In this document: positions 8,831 through 23,656 of the stretch, one piece after another
How positions within the stretch are numbered: the first letter of the stretch is position 1
Layout: every line of letters starts with the position of its first letter
Source of the DNA: Paracoccus lichenicola
GTDB taxonomy: Bacteria; Pseudomonadota; Alphaproteobacteria; Rhodobacterales; Rhodobacteraceae
DNA: 64,000 bases
Assembly: GCF_009708075.1 (NCBI RefSeq)
Contig: NZ_WMBT01000010.1
Span: 62,001-126,000, forward strand
Reading direction: 5' to 3'
The notes under the pieces: model-generated
What the model saw: only the letters and a program-made list of their open reading frames with translations
Database searches by the model: none
Told to the model about the DNA's origin: nothing
Position numbers and translations under genes: made by a program

Positions 8831-11800
8831 GTGAGCATTTCCCAATCCGCCGCTTCCCCGCAATCCGTTGGTGATGTCGCGATCGTCGGCATGGCGTTGC
8901 AGGTGCCGGGCGCCCTGGATCACCGCCGGTTCTGGACGAACCTGCGCGACGGCGTGGAATCGATCACCCGCCTGTCCCCCGAACAGCTGCTTGAACGCGG
9001 GGAAGCGCAGGCCCGGATCGCCGATCCGCGCTATGTGCCCGCCGCCGCCATCCTGGAAGGGTTCGACAGCTTCGACGCCGACTTCTTCGGGCTAAGCCCC
9101 AAGGACGCGGCGATCATGGATCCGCAGCACCGCAAGTTCCTGGAATGCTGCTGGCAGGCGATCGAGGATGCGGGCCACAGGCCGGAAAGCCTGGGTCCCA
9201 CGGGCGTCTTCGGCGGCTGCGGCATGGGCAGCTATTTCTATTTCAACGTGATGACGAACCGCGACCTGGTGGACAACACCGGCACGTTCCTGTTGCGCCA
9301 TACCGGCAACGACAAGGATTTCCTGTCCACCCGGGTCAGCCATGTCTTCGACCTGCGCGGTCCCTCGATCAACGTGCAGACGGCCTGTTCCACCTCGCTT
9401 GTCGCGGTGCACCAGGCCTGCCAGTCGCTGCTGAACGGCGAATGTGACGCCGCCCTGGCCGGCGGGGTGACCATCGAGCTGCCCCATGGCCGCGGCTATC
9501 TTTACAACCCCAACGAGATCCTGTCCCCCGACGGCCATTGCCACGCCTTCGATCACCGCGCCCAAGGCACGGTGTTCGGCAGCGGCGCATCCGTCGTCCT
9601 TCTGCGGCGGCTGGAGGATGCGGTCCGGGACCGCGATCACGTCTGGGCCGTGATCAAGGGCACCGCCGTCAACAACGACGGCGCCGACAAGGCGGGCTAT
9701 CTTGCGCCCAGCGTCGGCGGCCAGGCGCAGGCCGTGGTCCAGGCGCATCATGCCGCCGGGATCGGCGGGGACGGGATCGACTATGTCGAATGCCACGGCA
9801 CCGGCACGGCGCTTGGCGACCCGATCGAGGTCGCGGCCCTGACGGACGCCTTTGCCCGGACGGCGCGCGGACCGGCGCAGGCCCGGATCGGCTCGGTCAA
9901 GACCAATATCGGCCATCTCGACACGGCGGCCGGCGGGGTCGGCCTCATCAAGGTGGCGCTGTCGCTGCATCATGGGGAAATGCCGCCCAGCCTGGGCTAC
10001 GAGGCGCCGAACCCGGTGATCGACTTCGAGGCGTCGCCCTTTGCCGTCAACGACCGGCTGACGCCCTGGCCCGACCGGGGACGGCCCCGGCGCGCGGCGG
10101 TGAACTCGCTGGGGGTGGGCGGGACCAACGCCCATGCGGTGATCGAGGCGGCCCCCGCGCGCGAGGATGGCGGGCAATCCGACTGGCCGTTCCAGTTGCT
10201 GGTGCTTTCGGGCCGCAACCGGGCGGCGCTTGACGGCAATGCCGCGGCGCTTGCCGCCCATCTGCGCGCCAATCCCCGGGCGAACCTGGCCGACGTGGCC
10301 TGGACGCTGAAGGAAGGCCGCCGTCCGTTCGACAAGCGCCGGGTCCTGGTCGCGCGCGACGCGGCCGAGGCGGCGGAACTGCTGGAGGCCGCCGACACGC
10401 GGCGCGTCTTCAACCACGACCTTGTTGCCGGCGGGGTGGCCTCGGTCGCGTTCCTGTTTCCCGGGGGCGGCGCGCAATATGCCGGGATGGCGCGTGACCT
10501 TTATGCGACCGAACCCGAATTCCGCGACTGGATGGACAAGGGGCTTGGGGCCCTGGCCGGGCTGACCGGCACCGATCCCCGCCCGCTGTGGCTGCCCGAA
10601 CCGGGGCACGAGGCAGGGGCCGATGCCGCGCTGACCCGGCCGTCGGTCCAGTTGCCGCTGCTGTTCATCACCGAATACGCGCTGGCCCGGCTGTTCATGT
10701 CCTGGGGGGTCCAGCCCTCGGCCCTGGGCGGTCATTCGATGGGCGAGAACACGGCGGCCTGCCTGGCGGGCGTGTTCTCGTTCGAGGACGGGATCCGGCT
10801 GGTGCTGCTGCGCGGGCAGCTTTTCGACCGGGTGCCCGCGGGCGGGATGCTCAGCGTCTCGCTGCCCGCCGCAGAGGCCATGGCCGAGGCGGGTGAGGGG
10901 CTGGATCTGGCCGCCGTCAACGGACCGGCGCTCAGCGTCCTGTCGGGTCCTCTGGACCGCGTGGATGCCTTGCAGGCCGCGCTGACCGCCCGAGGGATCG
11001 AGTGCCAGCGCATCGCCATCGACATCGCCGCCCATTCGCGGATGCTGGAACCGATGCTGGACGAATGGCGGGCTTTCCTGCGGTCGATCCCCTTGTCGGC
11101 GCCCGCCATTCCGGTGGTGTCCAACCGGACCGGGACCTGGCTGACGGCGGATCAGGCGACCGACCCGGAATACTGGGTGGCCCATCTGCGCGGCACCGTC
11201 GATTTCGCCGCCTGCGCCGCCACCCTGAAGCAGGATCCCGCACGGGTCATCCTGGAAGCCGGGCCGGGCCGCGCGATGAGCGCGCTGTCCCAGGCCAACG
11301 GTTTTCCCGCCAACCGGGTGGTCAGCGCGCTGCGGCACCGCGATGACGCCATCGCCGACGACAGGTGGTTCGTGACCGCCCTGGGCCGCCTGTGGGCGAC
11401 CGGGGCGCCGGTCGATTGGACGCCCCTTTGGGGAGAGGCCGCGCGCAACCGCGTTCCCCTGCCGACCTATGCCTTCCAGTCGCGGCGCTATTTCATCGAG
11501 GCCTCGGCCCCGCGCGCGGACGAGGCGGCGGATCTGCCGATGCGGCGCGAGGATCTGGCCGGGTGGGGCTGGCGTCCGGCCTGGCGGCAAAGCGCCCCCG
11601 ATGTCGAGATCGGCCCGGACGGCCGGTCCGTTCCGGCGGACGGCGCGATCACCTGGCTGGTCTTCGTCGATGAATCCGACTTGGGCCAGGCGGTGGCGGA
11701 CCGGCTGCGCGCCCATGGCCAGTCGGTGATCGAGGTCGTGGCGGGCGACGGCTATGCCGAGCTTGGACCGGACCGCTTCCAGATCTCGCCCGAGCTTGGC

Positions 11801-14800
11801 CGCCGGGACGTGGACCTGCTGGTCGCCGCGCTGATGTTGCAGAACCGCCTGCCGGACCGCGTGGCCCATCTGTGGCTGGCCGATCCGCGCCAGGCGGCCC
11901 GCGCGGGATCGAGCCTGTTCCACCGCCATCTGGAGCAGGGCTTCTACAGCCTTCTGTATCTGCTGCAGGCGCTGGCCGACGAAGGGGCGGAAAAGCCGCT
12001 GCAGCTTGTCGCCGTGACCACCGGCGCGCTGGCCGTGGCCGACGAGCCGGTGCCGTTCCCCGAAAACGCCCTGGCCTTCGGCCCGGTGGGCGTCGGTCCG
12101 CGGGAACTGGATTGGCTGACCGCGCGGCTGGTCGATGTCGATGCCGCCGCCCGCAAGGGGGGCACCGAAGATCTGGCCGACCGGCTGGCCGAGGATCTGC
12201 TGGCCGGCGACGGCCCGCCCGTTGCCGCCTGGCGGGGCGGCAGGCGCTTTGCCCGCACCTGGGTCCATGCGCCCCTGCCCGAACCCGTGGACCAGGCAGA
12301 GGTGCCGGAAGGCGCCGTGGTCCTGATCACCGGGGGGTTGGGGGGCATCGGCCTGACGCTGGGCGCGGATCTGGCCCGGCGGCGGGGGGCGCGCCTGGCG
12401 CTGCTGTCCCGCACGCCGCTTCCGCCCGAGGCCGAATGGGACGGCCTTGTCGCGGCCGACCCCGGTTCGACCCTGGCGCTGCGCCTTGCGGCCCTGCGCG
12501 ACCTGCGCCGCGGCGGGGCCGAGGTGATCGTCGTTTCCGGCGATGTGGCCGACCGGGAATCGCTGGCCGCTGCCGTGACCGTCGTCGAGCGGCGGCTTGG
12601 CCCGGTCGCCGTGCTGCTTCACGCGGCAGGGCATGTCGATGACGGTCCCCTGCTGACCAGGACCGAGCGCGAGATCGAGGACGTGTTCGCGGCCAAGGTT
12701 CATGGCAGCCGCGCGCTGCTGGACGTGTTCGCGGCGCGGCCGCTGGCGCTGACGGTCCTGTTCTCATCGACCAGCACGGCGATCGCGCCTGCGGGTCAGG
12801 TGGACTATGTGGCGGCGAACGAATACCTGAACGCCCTCGCCCTGGCCCGGCCTGCCGCCTTTGGCCGCACGGTCGCCGTGAACTGGGGCATCTGGGCCGA
12901 TACCGGCATGGCCGCCGCCGCGCTGTCGCGCCGGGACCGGGACGCGCGCGGCCCGGTGGCGGGCCTGCCGCTGCTGCGCAGCCGGATCGACGGGCAGGGC
13001 GCCACCAGCTTCGAGGGCACGCTGTCCACCGGGGACTGGATCGTCGGCGAACACCGCTTCCGCGCCAGCGGCGACGCGCTGCTGCCGGGCACCGGGGTTC
13101 TGGAAATCGCGGCCGAGGCCGTGGCCGCCGCCGGCGGACAGGCCCCCTATGCGCTGGAGGACGTGACCTTCCTCAGCCCCTTCGCCGTGGGGAACGGCGA
13201 AAGCCGGGGGCTGCGGATCACCCTTGTGCCGGACGACGACGGGCAGCGGTTCGACATCCTGGGCACGACCGGCGATGCGGGCACCCGCCTGCGCACCGCG
13301 ACGGGGCGGATCACGGGAACCGGGGCGGCGGCCGCGGACCGCGTGGACCTGGCCGCGCTGGCGGCGCGGATGCCGCGCGAGGTCGGGGACCGCGGGCATC
13401 CCCTCCGGTTGGCGCAGGAAGACGTGCTGGACTTCGGCCCGCGCTGGCGGGTGCTGCGCAGCTATCGCCTTGGCGCGTCCGAGGGGCTGGCGCGCCTGTG
13501 CCTTTCCGAGGCCGCGCAGGCCGATCTTGCCGCGGGCTGGATCCTGCATCCGGCGCTGATGGACATCGCGACCGGCTGGGCGATGGAGCTGATCGAGGGC
13601 TGGTCGCCGCAATCGCTGTGGGTTCCGGTGTCCTATGAACGCGTGGTCGTGCGGGGACCGCTTCCCGCCCGGATCGTCAGCTGGGTCCGCAATGCCGACC
13701 GCAACCATGCCGAGGACGGCTTTGCCCGCTTCGACATCACCATCGCCAGCCCGGACGGCGAGGTCCTGGTGGAAGCGCGGGGGCTGACGCTGCGCCTGAT
13801 CGGCAACGCGGCCGACGTGCTGTCGGCCAGGGGCCAGCTGGTCCGCGATCCCGCCGCCGATGCCGAACAGGATCCGGGGCGCCGGCGATTGCTTCACAAC
13901 CTGTCGCAAGGCATCCCGCAAGCGCGGGGTCCCGAGGCGTTCCGCCGCGCGCTGGCGGCGCGCCATCCCGTCCTCGCCGTGTCCAGCATGGATCTGGCCG
14001 AACTGAAGGCCGAGGCAGAGGCCGCGTCCCGCGCCCGCGCCCCTGCGGACGGCGCGCCGGGGTTCGAGCGGCCCGACCTGGGCACCGCCATGGTCGAGCC
14101 GCGCAGCGATCTGGAACGCGCGCTGGCCGGTTACTGGCGCGACCTTCTGGGCGTCTCGGCGGTGGGCGTCGAGGACAGCTTCTTCGACCTGGGGGGGCAT
14201 TCGCTGCTGGCCGTGCGCCTGTTCGCGATGATCCGCCGCAACTATGGCGCCGACCTGCCGATCTCGACCCTGTTTCAGGCGCCCACCATCGCGCAGATCG
14301 CCGCAAGGATCGTGGCCGAAACGGGGATCGACCCCGCATCGGGCGAACAGGCGTCCGAACGGCCGCGCCTTGTCGCGGTCGCGCCCGCGTCGCGCTTTAC
14401 CCATCTGGTGCCGATGAACGGCGGCGCGCCGGGACCGGGGCTGCCGTTCTTCATCGTCGCGGGGATGTTCGGCAACGTGCTGAACCTGCGTTCGCTGGCG
14501 CAGCGGCTTTCTGCGGACCGGCCGGTCTATGGATTGCAGGCGCGCGGGCTTTACGGCGAGGATGCGCCGCACGACAGCTTTGCCGACGCGGCGGCCAGCT
14601 GCATCGCGGAAATGCGCCAGGTGCAGCCGCAGGGACCGTGGCTGGTGGGCGGTTTCTCGGGCGGGGGCCTGACGGCGCTGGAAATCGCGCGGCAGCTTGA
14701 CGCGGCGGGCGAGGACGTGGGGCGCCTGATCCTTCTGGATACGCCGATCCCGCTGCGGCCCGCGCTCAGCCGCCGCGACCGGCTGCTGATCCGGCTGGGC

Positions 14801-15253
14801 GAGATGCGGGAACAGAAGGGGGCCTTCCTGGGCGAATATCTTCGCAAGCGCCGCGCCTGGAAACGCGAACTGCGCCGCCGCGCGGCCGGACAGGCGCAGC
14901 TTGGCGCGCAAAGCTTTCACAACGATGCCATCCATGCCGCCTTCCTGGCCGCGCTGCCGGGCTTTCCGATGCAGGTCTGGGACGGGCCGGTGACGCTTTA
15001 CCGCCCGCGCCTGGACCGCCGCTGGAAGGTGTCGCAGGGACGCTGGGTCAGCACGGGGCGCGAATACGTCTCGGCCGACAACGACTGGGGACCGTGGCTG
15101 CCGCGACTGGAGGTGTCCGAGGTGCCGGGCGACCACGATTCGATGGTGCTGGAGCCGTCGGTCCGCATCCTGGCCGCGCGCATCGCGCAGCAGCTGAAGG
15201 CCGTCGATGCCCGCGACCGGGGTGCCGATCGGTTGCTGCAAGGGGCCGCCTGA
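8831..15253 (+). CDS. type I polyketide synthase, KS-AT-KR-DH-ACP-TE
   Basis: A 2140-residue modular enzyme starting at GTG. KS (about 15-445): active-site C186 in QTACSTSL, then ECHGTGT and VKTNIGHLD. AT (about 535-840): FLFPGGGAQY and GGHSMGE with nucleophile S636; the substrate-side motif reads AAHSRMLEP, so extender choice is not clear. KR (about 1160-1345): LITGGLGGIGL, and the SST...Y..AN active site ending DYVAANEY. DH (about 1395-1610): H1408 and D1578 (HPALMD) present, but H-to-P spacing in the first motif is two residues longer than usual. ACP: S1791 in DLGGHSLLAV. TE: S1943 in GGFSGGG and H2102 in GDHDSM. No ER is seen, so the two-carbon unit would stay unsaturated or hydroxylated. 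The next gene starts two bases after the stop. Confidence 0.93.
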   Translation: MSISQSAASPQSVGDVAIVGMALQVPGALDHRRFWTNLRDGVESITRLSPEQLLERGEAQARIADPRYVPAAAILEGFDSFDADFFGLSPKDAAIMDPQHRKFLECCWQAIEDAGHRPESLGPTGVFGGCGMGSYFYFNVMTNRDLVDNTGTFLLRHTGNDKDFLSTRVSHVFDLRGPSINVQTACSTSLVAVHQACQSLLNGECDAALAGGVTIELPHGRGYLYNPNEILSPDGHCHAFDHRAQGTVFGSGASVVLLRRLEDAVRDRDHVWAVIKGTAVNNDGADKAGYLAPSVGGQAQAVVQAHHAAGIGGDGIDYVECHGTGTALGDPIEVAALTDAFARTARGPAQARIGSVKTNIGHLDTAAGGVGLIKVALSLHHGEMPPSLGYEAPNPVIDFEASPFAVNDRLTPWPDRGRPRRAAVNSLGVGGTNAHAVIEAAPAREDGGQSDWPFQLLVLSGRNRAALDGNAAALAAHLRANPRANLADVAWTLKEGRRPFDKRRVLVARDAAEAAELLEAADTRRVFNHDLVAGGVASVAFLFPGGGAQYAGMARDLYATEPEFRDWMDKGLGALAGLTGTDPRPLWLPEPGHEAGADAALTRPSVQLPLLFITEYALARLFMSWGVQPSALGGHSMGENTAACLAGVFSFEDGIRLVLLRGQLFDRVPAGGMLSVSLPAAEAMAEAGEGLDLAAVNGPALSVLSGPLDRVDALQAALTARGIECQRIAIDIAAHSRMLEPMLDEWRAFLRSIPLSAPAIPVVSNRTGTWLTADQATDPEYWVAHLRGTVDFAACAATLKQDPARVILEAGPGRAMSALSQANGFPANRVVSALRHRDDAIADDRWFVTALGRLWATGAPVDWTPLWGEAARNRVPLPTYAFQSRRYFIEASAPRADEAADLPMRREDLAGWGWRPAWRQSAPDVEIGPDGRSVPADGAITWLVFVDESDLGQAVADRLRAHGQSVIEVVAGDGYAELGPDRFQISPELGRRDVDLLVAALMLQNRLPDRVAHLWLADPRQAARAGSSLFHRHLEQGFYSLLYLLQALADEGAEKPLQLVAVTTGALAVADEPVPFPENALAFGPVGVGPRELDWLTARLVDVDAAARKGGTEDLADRLAEDLLAGDGPPVAAWRGGRRFARTWVHAPLPEPVDQAEVPEGAVVLITGGLGGIGLTLGADLARRRGARLALLSRTPLPPEAEWDGLVAADPGSTLALRLAALRDLRRGGAEVIVVSGDVADRESLAAAVTVVERRLGPVAVLLHAAGHVDDGPLLTRTEREIEDVFAAKVHGSRALLDVFAARPLALTVLFSSTSTAIAPAGQVDYVAANEYLNALALARPAAFGRTVAVNWGIWADTGMAAAALSRRDRDARGPVAGLPLLRSRIDGQGATSFEGTLSTGDWIVGEHRFRASGDALLPGTGVLEIAAEAVAAAGGQAPYALEDVTFLSPFAVGNGESRGLRITLVPDDDGQRFDILGTTGDAGTRLRTATGRITGTGAAAADRVDLAALAARMPREVGDRGHPLRLAQEDVLDFGPRWRVLRSYRLGASEGLARLCLSEAAQADLAAGWILHPALMDIATGWAMELIEGWSPQSLWVPVSYERVVVRGPLPARIVSWVRNADRNHAEDGFARFDITIASPDGEVLVEARGLTLRLIGNAADVLSARGQLVRDPAADAEQDPGRRRLLHNLSQGIPQARGPEAFRRALAARHPVLAVSSMDLAELKAEAEAASRARAPADGAPGFERPDLGTAMVEPRSDLERALAGYWRDLLGVSAVGVEDSFFDLGGHSLLAVRLFAMIRRNYGADLPISTLFQAPTIAQIAARIVAETGIDPASGEQASERPRLVAVAPASRFTHLVPMNGGAPGPGLPFFIVAGMFGNVLNLRSLAQRLSADRPVYGLQARGLYGEDAPHDSFADAAASCIAEMRQVQPQGPWLVGGFSGGGLTALEIARQLDAAGEDVGRLILLDTPIPLRPALSRRDRLLIRLGEMREQKGAFLGEYLRKRRAWKRELRRRAAGQAQLGAQSFHNDAIHAAFLAALPGFPMQVWDGPVTLYRPRLDRRWKVSQGRWVSTGREYVSADNDWGPWLPRLEVSEVPGDHDSMVLEPSVRILAARIAQQLKAVDARDRGADRLLQGAA

Positions 15254-15254
15254 G

Positions 15255-16202
15255 ATGGCGGGAAGCGTGCACACGATCATCCTGAACTGGCGCACCGCCG
15301 ACATGACGATCCGGGCGCTGGACCATGCCGCCGCCGCGATGCAGCCCGTCCGGGGCATGATCACCGTCGTGGACAACGATTCCGGCGACGGCAGCTTTGA
15401 ACGCATCGCGGCGCATGTGGCCCATGCCGGTCTCGACCGGGTGCGGGTGGTGCAATCGGGCCGCAACGGCGGCTTCGGGGCCGGCAACAACGTCGCGATG
15501 TTCGACCCGCTGCCGGGGGGCGGGGCGCCGGATTATGTCTATCTTCTCAATTCCGACGCCTTTCCCGAACCCGATGCGATCACGACGCTGCGCGATTACC
15601 TGGACGGGCACCCCTCGGTGGGGCTGGCGGGCAGCAGGATCGTCGGGGAAGACGGCGTTCTGCACGACACGGCGTTCCGTTTTCCCTCGGTCGCCAGCGA
15701 GTTCGAGGGCGCGATCCGGACCGGTCCCGTGACGCGCCTGCTGCGCCGCCATGTCGTGTCCCTGCCGGTGCCGGAAAGCGCGGCCAGGGTGGATTGGACG
15801 GCAGGCGCCAGCCTGATGATGCGGCGCGCCATGCTGGACCGGATCGGGGGCTTTGACGAGACCTTCTTCCTTTACTTCGAGGAAACCGATCTTTGCCGCC
15901 GCGCGGCGCGCGCGGGCTGGTTCACCCATTACGTGCCCGAAAGCGTGGTCACGCATGTCGGATCGGCCAGCACCGGGATCAAGGAAATGGCGCTGCCGCC
16001 GGCCTATTGGTTCGACTCGCGCCAGCATTACTTTCGCAAGACCCTGGGACCGGCCGGCGCCGTGGCGGCGAACCTGGCGCATATCGCCGGGGGCCTGCTG
16101 TTCCGCCTGCGCTGCATGGTCGAGCGGCATCTGGACCGCGACGGTCCCGGACATCTGCGTGCCATCGCCCGGCACGGTTTCTCACTTCGACGCAAGAGGT
16201 AA
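15255..16202 (+). CDS. GT2-family glycosyltransferase (rhamnosyltransferase-like)
   Basis: A 315-residue GT-A enzyme. It starts with VHTIILNWRTADMT, then VVDNDSGDGS (donor-binding), GRNGGFGAGNN and the metal site region YLLNSDAF (about residue 98). The later DWTAGASLMMRR and FFLYFEETDLCRRAARAG motifs are typical of the GT2 group that includes dTDP-rhamnosyltransferases. It is located between the PKS and NRPS genes with gaps of one and two bases, so it is almost certainly co-translated with them. Its acceptor could be a polysaccharide repeat or the polyketide product. Confidence 0.87.
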   Translation: MAGSVHTIILNWRTADMTIRALDHAAAAMQPVRGMITVVDNDSGDGSFERIAAHVAHAGLDRVRVVQSGRNGGFGAGNNVAMFDPLPGGGAPDYVYLLNSDAFPEPDAITTLRDYLDGHPSVGLAGSRIVGEDGVLHDTAFRFPSVASEFEGAIRTGPVTRLLRRHVVSLPVPESAARVDWTAGASLMMRRAMLDRIGGFDETFFLYFEETDLCRRAARAGWFTHYVPESVVTHVGSASTGIKEMALPPAYWFDSRQHYFRKTLGPAGAVAANLAHIAGGLLFRLRCMVERHLDRDGPGHLRAIARHGFSLRRKR

Positions 16203-16204
16203 TC

Positions 16205-20857
<4,653 letters not shown>

Positions 20858-20888
20858 CAGGGGGACGCGACCAGCGGGAAGGCCGCGT

Positions 20889-22103
20889 TCAGGCGGCCTG
20901 CCCGCGGCAGGCGGCGGCGAACAGCGCGCCCAGCTTTTCCGCCTCGGCCGCCACGTCGTGATGGGCCAGCACGCGCGCCCGGCCGTTCAGGCCCATCCCG
21001 GCCATCACCTCGACCGGGGTCGCGGCCAGGGCGACCATCGCCTCGCCAAGCCCGGCCTCGTCGCCGGCGGGGACAAGCCAGCCGGTCTCTCCGGGACGGA
21101 CCAGTTCGGGCACGCCGGCGATGGCCGTCGCCAGGACGGGGCGGCCCTGCGCCATCGCCTCCATGACGACCATCGGCAGGCCTTCGGCGAAGCTGGGAAG
21201 AACCAGCGCATGGCTGGCGGCCAGCTGGCCGCGCACCCCCGCCTCGTCCAGCCAGCCGGTCAGCGTCACCGCATCCCCCAGGGCATGGGCGGCGATCAGC
21301 GCCTCGATCTCGGGGCGCAACTCTCCGTCGCCGACAAGCGTCAGGCGGATGTCGGCGTTGCGGCGGGCCGCGGCAAGCGCCGGCAGCAGCGCAAGAAAGC
21401 CCTTCTGTTCGGAAAACCGCCCGATCGCCGCCAGCCGCAGCGGGCGGGCGACCGGAAGGGGGGGCGGATCGGGAAAGCGGGCCGGTTCGATGCCGCAATG
21501 CACGACATGGATGCGGTCCCAATGGCGGTGATCCACCCAGCGGCAAAGCTGGCTGCGCCCGTAATGGCTGATGGCCACGGCAAAGCGCGCCCCGGCCAGC
21601 TTGTCGCCCAGGCGGAGGGCGCGCGGGGCGTCGAATTCCTCGGGACCATGGGCGGTGAAGCTGTAGCCGATCCCCGCAAGCCGGGCGGCATGGCGCGCCA
21701 CGTCGGTCGAGTTGGTGCCGAAATGGGCGTGCAGGTGACTGATGCCAAGCGCGCGCGCCCGGTTGGCGACCCGCGCCCCTTCCGCCAGATAGGCCAGGTG
21801 CCGGACGCCCCCGCGCCGCGCGTCCCGCAGCGCCGAACGGGCCGCAGCAGGCGCACGCAAGGCCGCGCGCATGAAGTCCTGCCCCAGGCGGATCGCCCCC
21901 GATTCAAGGACATGTTCGGTTTGCGCATGTTCCGACTGGTCGGCCGGATCGACCAGTTCGGCCGCGTTGCCGCGCATGGCGAAGCGATGGATCGTCCAGC
22001 CCGCGGCTTCGAGCGCCAGGATCTCTCGGCGGATGAAGCTGTGCGACGGGCGGGGATAGGTGTTGATGACATAACCGATCGCGGGCTTGTGGCCGAAAGT
22101 CAT
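20889..22103 (-). CDS. GT4-family glycosyltransferase
   Basis: A 404-residue GT-B enzyme. N-terminal domain: INTYPRPSHSFIRREI and HAHFGTNS. C-terminal domain: AIGRFSEQKGF (about residue 228), LVGDGELR and the EGLPMVVMEAMAQG motif (about residue 305) that holds the two glutamates of the EX7E signature, followed by GVPELVRPGETG. This matches colanic-acid-type and exopolysaccharide glycosyltransferases. It converges on the NRPS gene and is divergent from the flippase, with a 122-base shared upstream region. Confidence 0.87.
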   Translation of the reverse strand: MTFGHKPAIGYVINTYPRPSHSFIRREILALEAAGWTIHRFAMRGNAAELVDPADQSEHAQTEHVLESGAIRLGQDFMRAALRAPAAARSALRDARRGGVRHLAYLAEGARVANRARALGISHLHAHFGTNSTDVARHAARLAGIGYSFTAHGPEEFDAPRALRLGDKLAGARFAVAISHYGRSQLCRWVDHRHWDRIHVVHCGIEPARFPDPPPLPVARPLRLAAIGRFSEQKGFLALLPALAAARRNADIRLTLVGDGELRPEIEALIAAHALGDAVTLTGWLDEAGVRGQLAASHALVLPSFAEGLPMVVMEAMAQGRPVLATAIAGVPELVRPGETGWLVPAGDEAGLGEAMVALAATPVEVMAGMGLNGRARVLAHHDVAAEAEKLGALFAAACRGQAA

Positions 22104-22225
22104 CTGGATCCTCGGGCAGGGGCGATTTTACCTTGGACGCAGCAGGCGGCAAAGTCCATAGAGGCCGCCTGACCGGCCCCGGCCCTGCCCTTCCCGACAT
22201 CCCTCCGCATGGTTGACCACGTATC

Positions 22226-23566
22226 TTGACCAAACCGATTTCCAGCCTTTCGATGATGTGGCGTCGCGACAGCCTGGGTGCCCGGGCGCTGCGCAGTTCC
22301 ACATGGACCACCTTCGGCTATGTCGTCTCGCAAGCCATCCGGCTGGCCTCGAACCTGATCCTCACGCGCCTGCTGGTGCCCGAGGCCTTCGGGGTCATGG
22401 CGCTGGTCACCTCGCTGATCGTCGGGCTTCAGATGTTCAGCGACATGGGAACGGGTCCGGCGGTGCAGAAAAGCGCAAGCGGCGACGACCCGGAATTCCT
22501 GGACACCGTCTGGACGGTGCAGGTCGTGCGGGGCGTCGTCCTGACGGGTCTGGCCGCGGCGATCGCCTGGCCCGTGGCCTGGCTTTACGGCGAGCCGATC
22601 TTCGCGCAGGTCTTTCCCGTCGCGGCGCTTTCCCTGTTCATCGGGGGCTTCATGCCGACGGCGGTGGATACCGCGATGCGGCATCTGCAGGTGGGCAGGC
22701 TGACCCGGCTGGAACTGCTGGCGCAACTGCTGGGCATCGCCGTCACCATCGCGCTGGCCGCCGCCATGAGATCGGTCTGGGCGCTGGTCTGGGGGGGCGT
22801 CGTTTCCAGCGCCATCAGCGTGGCGGTGATGCGGTTCGGCCTGGGTGGCCGCGCCAACCGCCTGTGCTGGGCGCCCGGACCCTTGCAGGAACTCAGCGGC
22901 TTCGGGCGCTGGATCCTTCTCAGCACGATCTGCGGCTTTCTGATCTTCAACGGCGACCGGCTGGTGCTGGGCGCCTATCTTTCGATGGACGAGCTTGGCA
23001 TCTACAACATCGCCTATTTCCTGGGCAGCGTGCCGATCCTGCTGGGTTCGGCGATCTCGGGGCGGTTGTTCATTCCGCTGTACCGCGATTCGCCGCCGGC
23101 GGAATCACCCGAAAACGCCCGGCGCATCGCCGCCATCAGGCTGCGCCTGTCGGGCTTTCTGCTGGTGCTGGTGGCCGTGCTGGCCTTCAGCGGAGAGTGG
23201 CTGGTCAACCTGCTTTATGATCCGCGCTATGCCAGCGCGGGATACCTGGTCAAGCTGATCGCGCTGATCCAGATCCCGGCGCTGGTCATCCTGGGCTATG
23301 ACGTGATCGCCCTGGCGCGGGGCGATTCCCGGCGGCTTTTCGTCGTGCAGGCGATCCGCGCCGTGATCTACATGGGCTGCCTGCTGACGGGCGCGCATGT
23401 CTGGGGGCTTCATGGCGCCCTTGGCGGGCAGGCGGCGGCCGCGGTGCTGATGTATCCGGTCACGGTCATGATGGTGCGCCATTATGGCGCCTGGCAGCCC
23501 CGGTCCGACATGCTGCTGGGACTGGCCGGAGGGGCGGTGGCCGCGGCCCTGTTCTGGTCGATCTGA
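22226..23566 (+). CDS. Wzx-like oligosaccharide flippase (MOP superfamily)
   Basis: A 446-residue membrane protein with the repeated hydrophobic segments of polysaccharide transporters (about 12). The N-terminal ARALRSSTWTTFGYVVSQ and LILTRLLVPEAFGVMAL are typical of the RfbX/Wzx and WzxC group. It should move the undecaprenyl-linked repeat across the inner membrane to the Wzy-like polymerase. The start is uncertain: TTG 22226 has no clear ribosome site, and ATG 22253 (MMWRRDS) is an equally good choice. Confidence 0.87.
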   Translation: MTKPISSLSMMWRRDSLGARALRSSTWTTFGYVVSQAIRLASNLILTRLLVPEAFGVMALVTSLIVGLQMFSDMGTGPAVQKSASGDDPEFLDTVWTVQVVRGVVLTGLAAAIAWPVAWLYGEPIFAQVFPVAALSLFIGGFMPTAVDTAMRHLQVGRLTRLELLAQLLGIAVTIALAAAMRSVWALVWGGVVSSAISVAVMRFGLGGRANRLCWAPGPLQELSGFGRWILLSTICGFLIFNGDRLVLGAYLSMDELGIYNIAYFLGSVPILLGSAISGRLFIPLYRDSPPAESPENARRIAAIRLRLSGFLLVLVAVLAFSGEWLVNLLYDPRYASAGYLVKLIALIQIPALVILGYDVIALARGDSRRLFVVQAIRAVIYMGCLLTGAHVWGLHGALGGQAAAAVLMYPVTVMMVRHYGAWQPRSDMLLGLAGGAVAAALFWSI

Positions 23567-23656
23567 CAGGCACCGCCGCTGCCGGTCGGCGAGGCTCCGC
23601 CGAGGCGGTTCGGGCGGGCAGGGTTTTCATGTTCCCACGACGCCGATTGACGTAAC

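Noticed and set aside
9092..12703. Long open frame on the minus strand (over 1200 codons) opposite the PKS
   Set aside because: Low-complexity Arg/Gly/Gln/His composition typical of antisense frames in high-GC genes; the plus strand encodes KS, AT and KR domains with all motifs.
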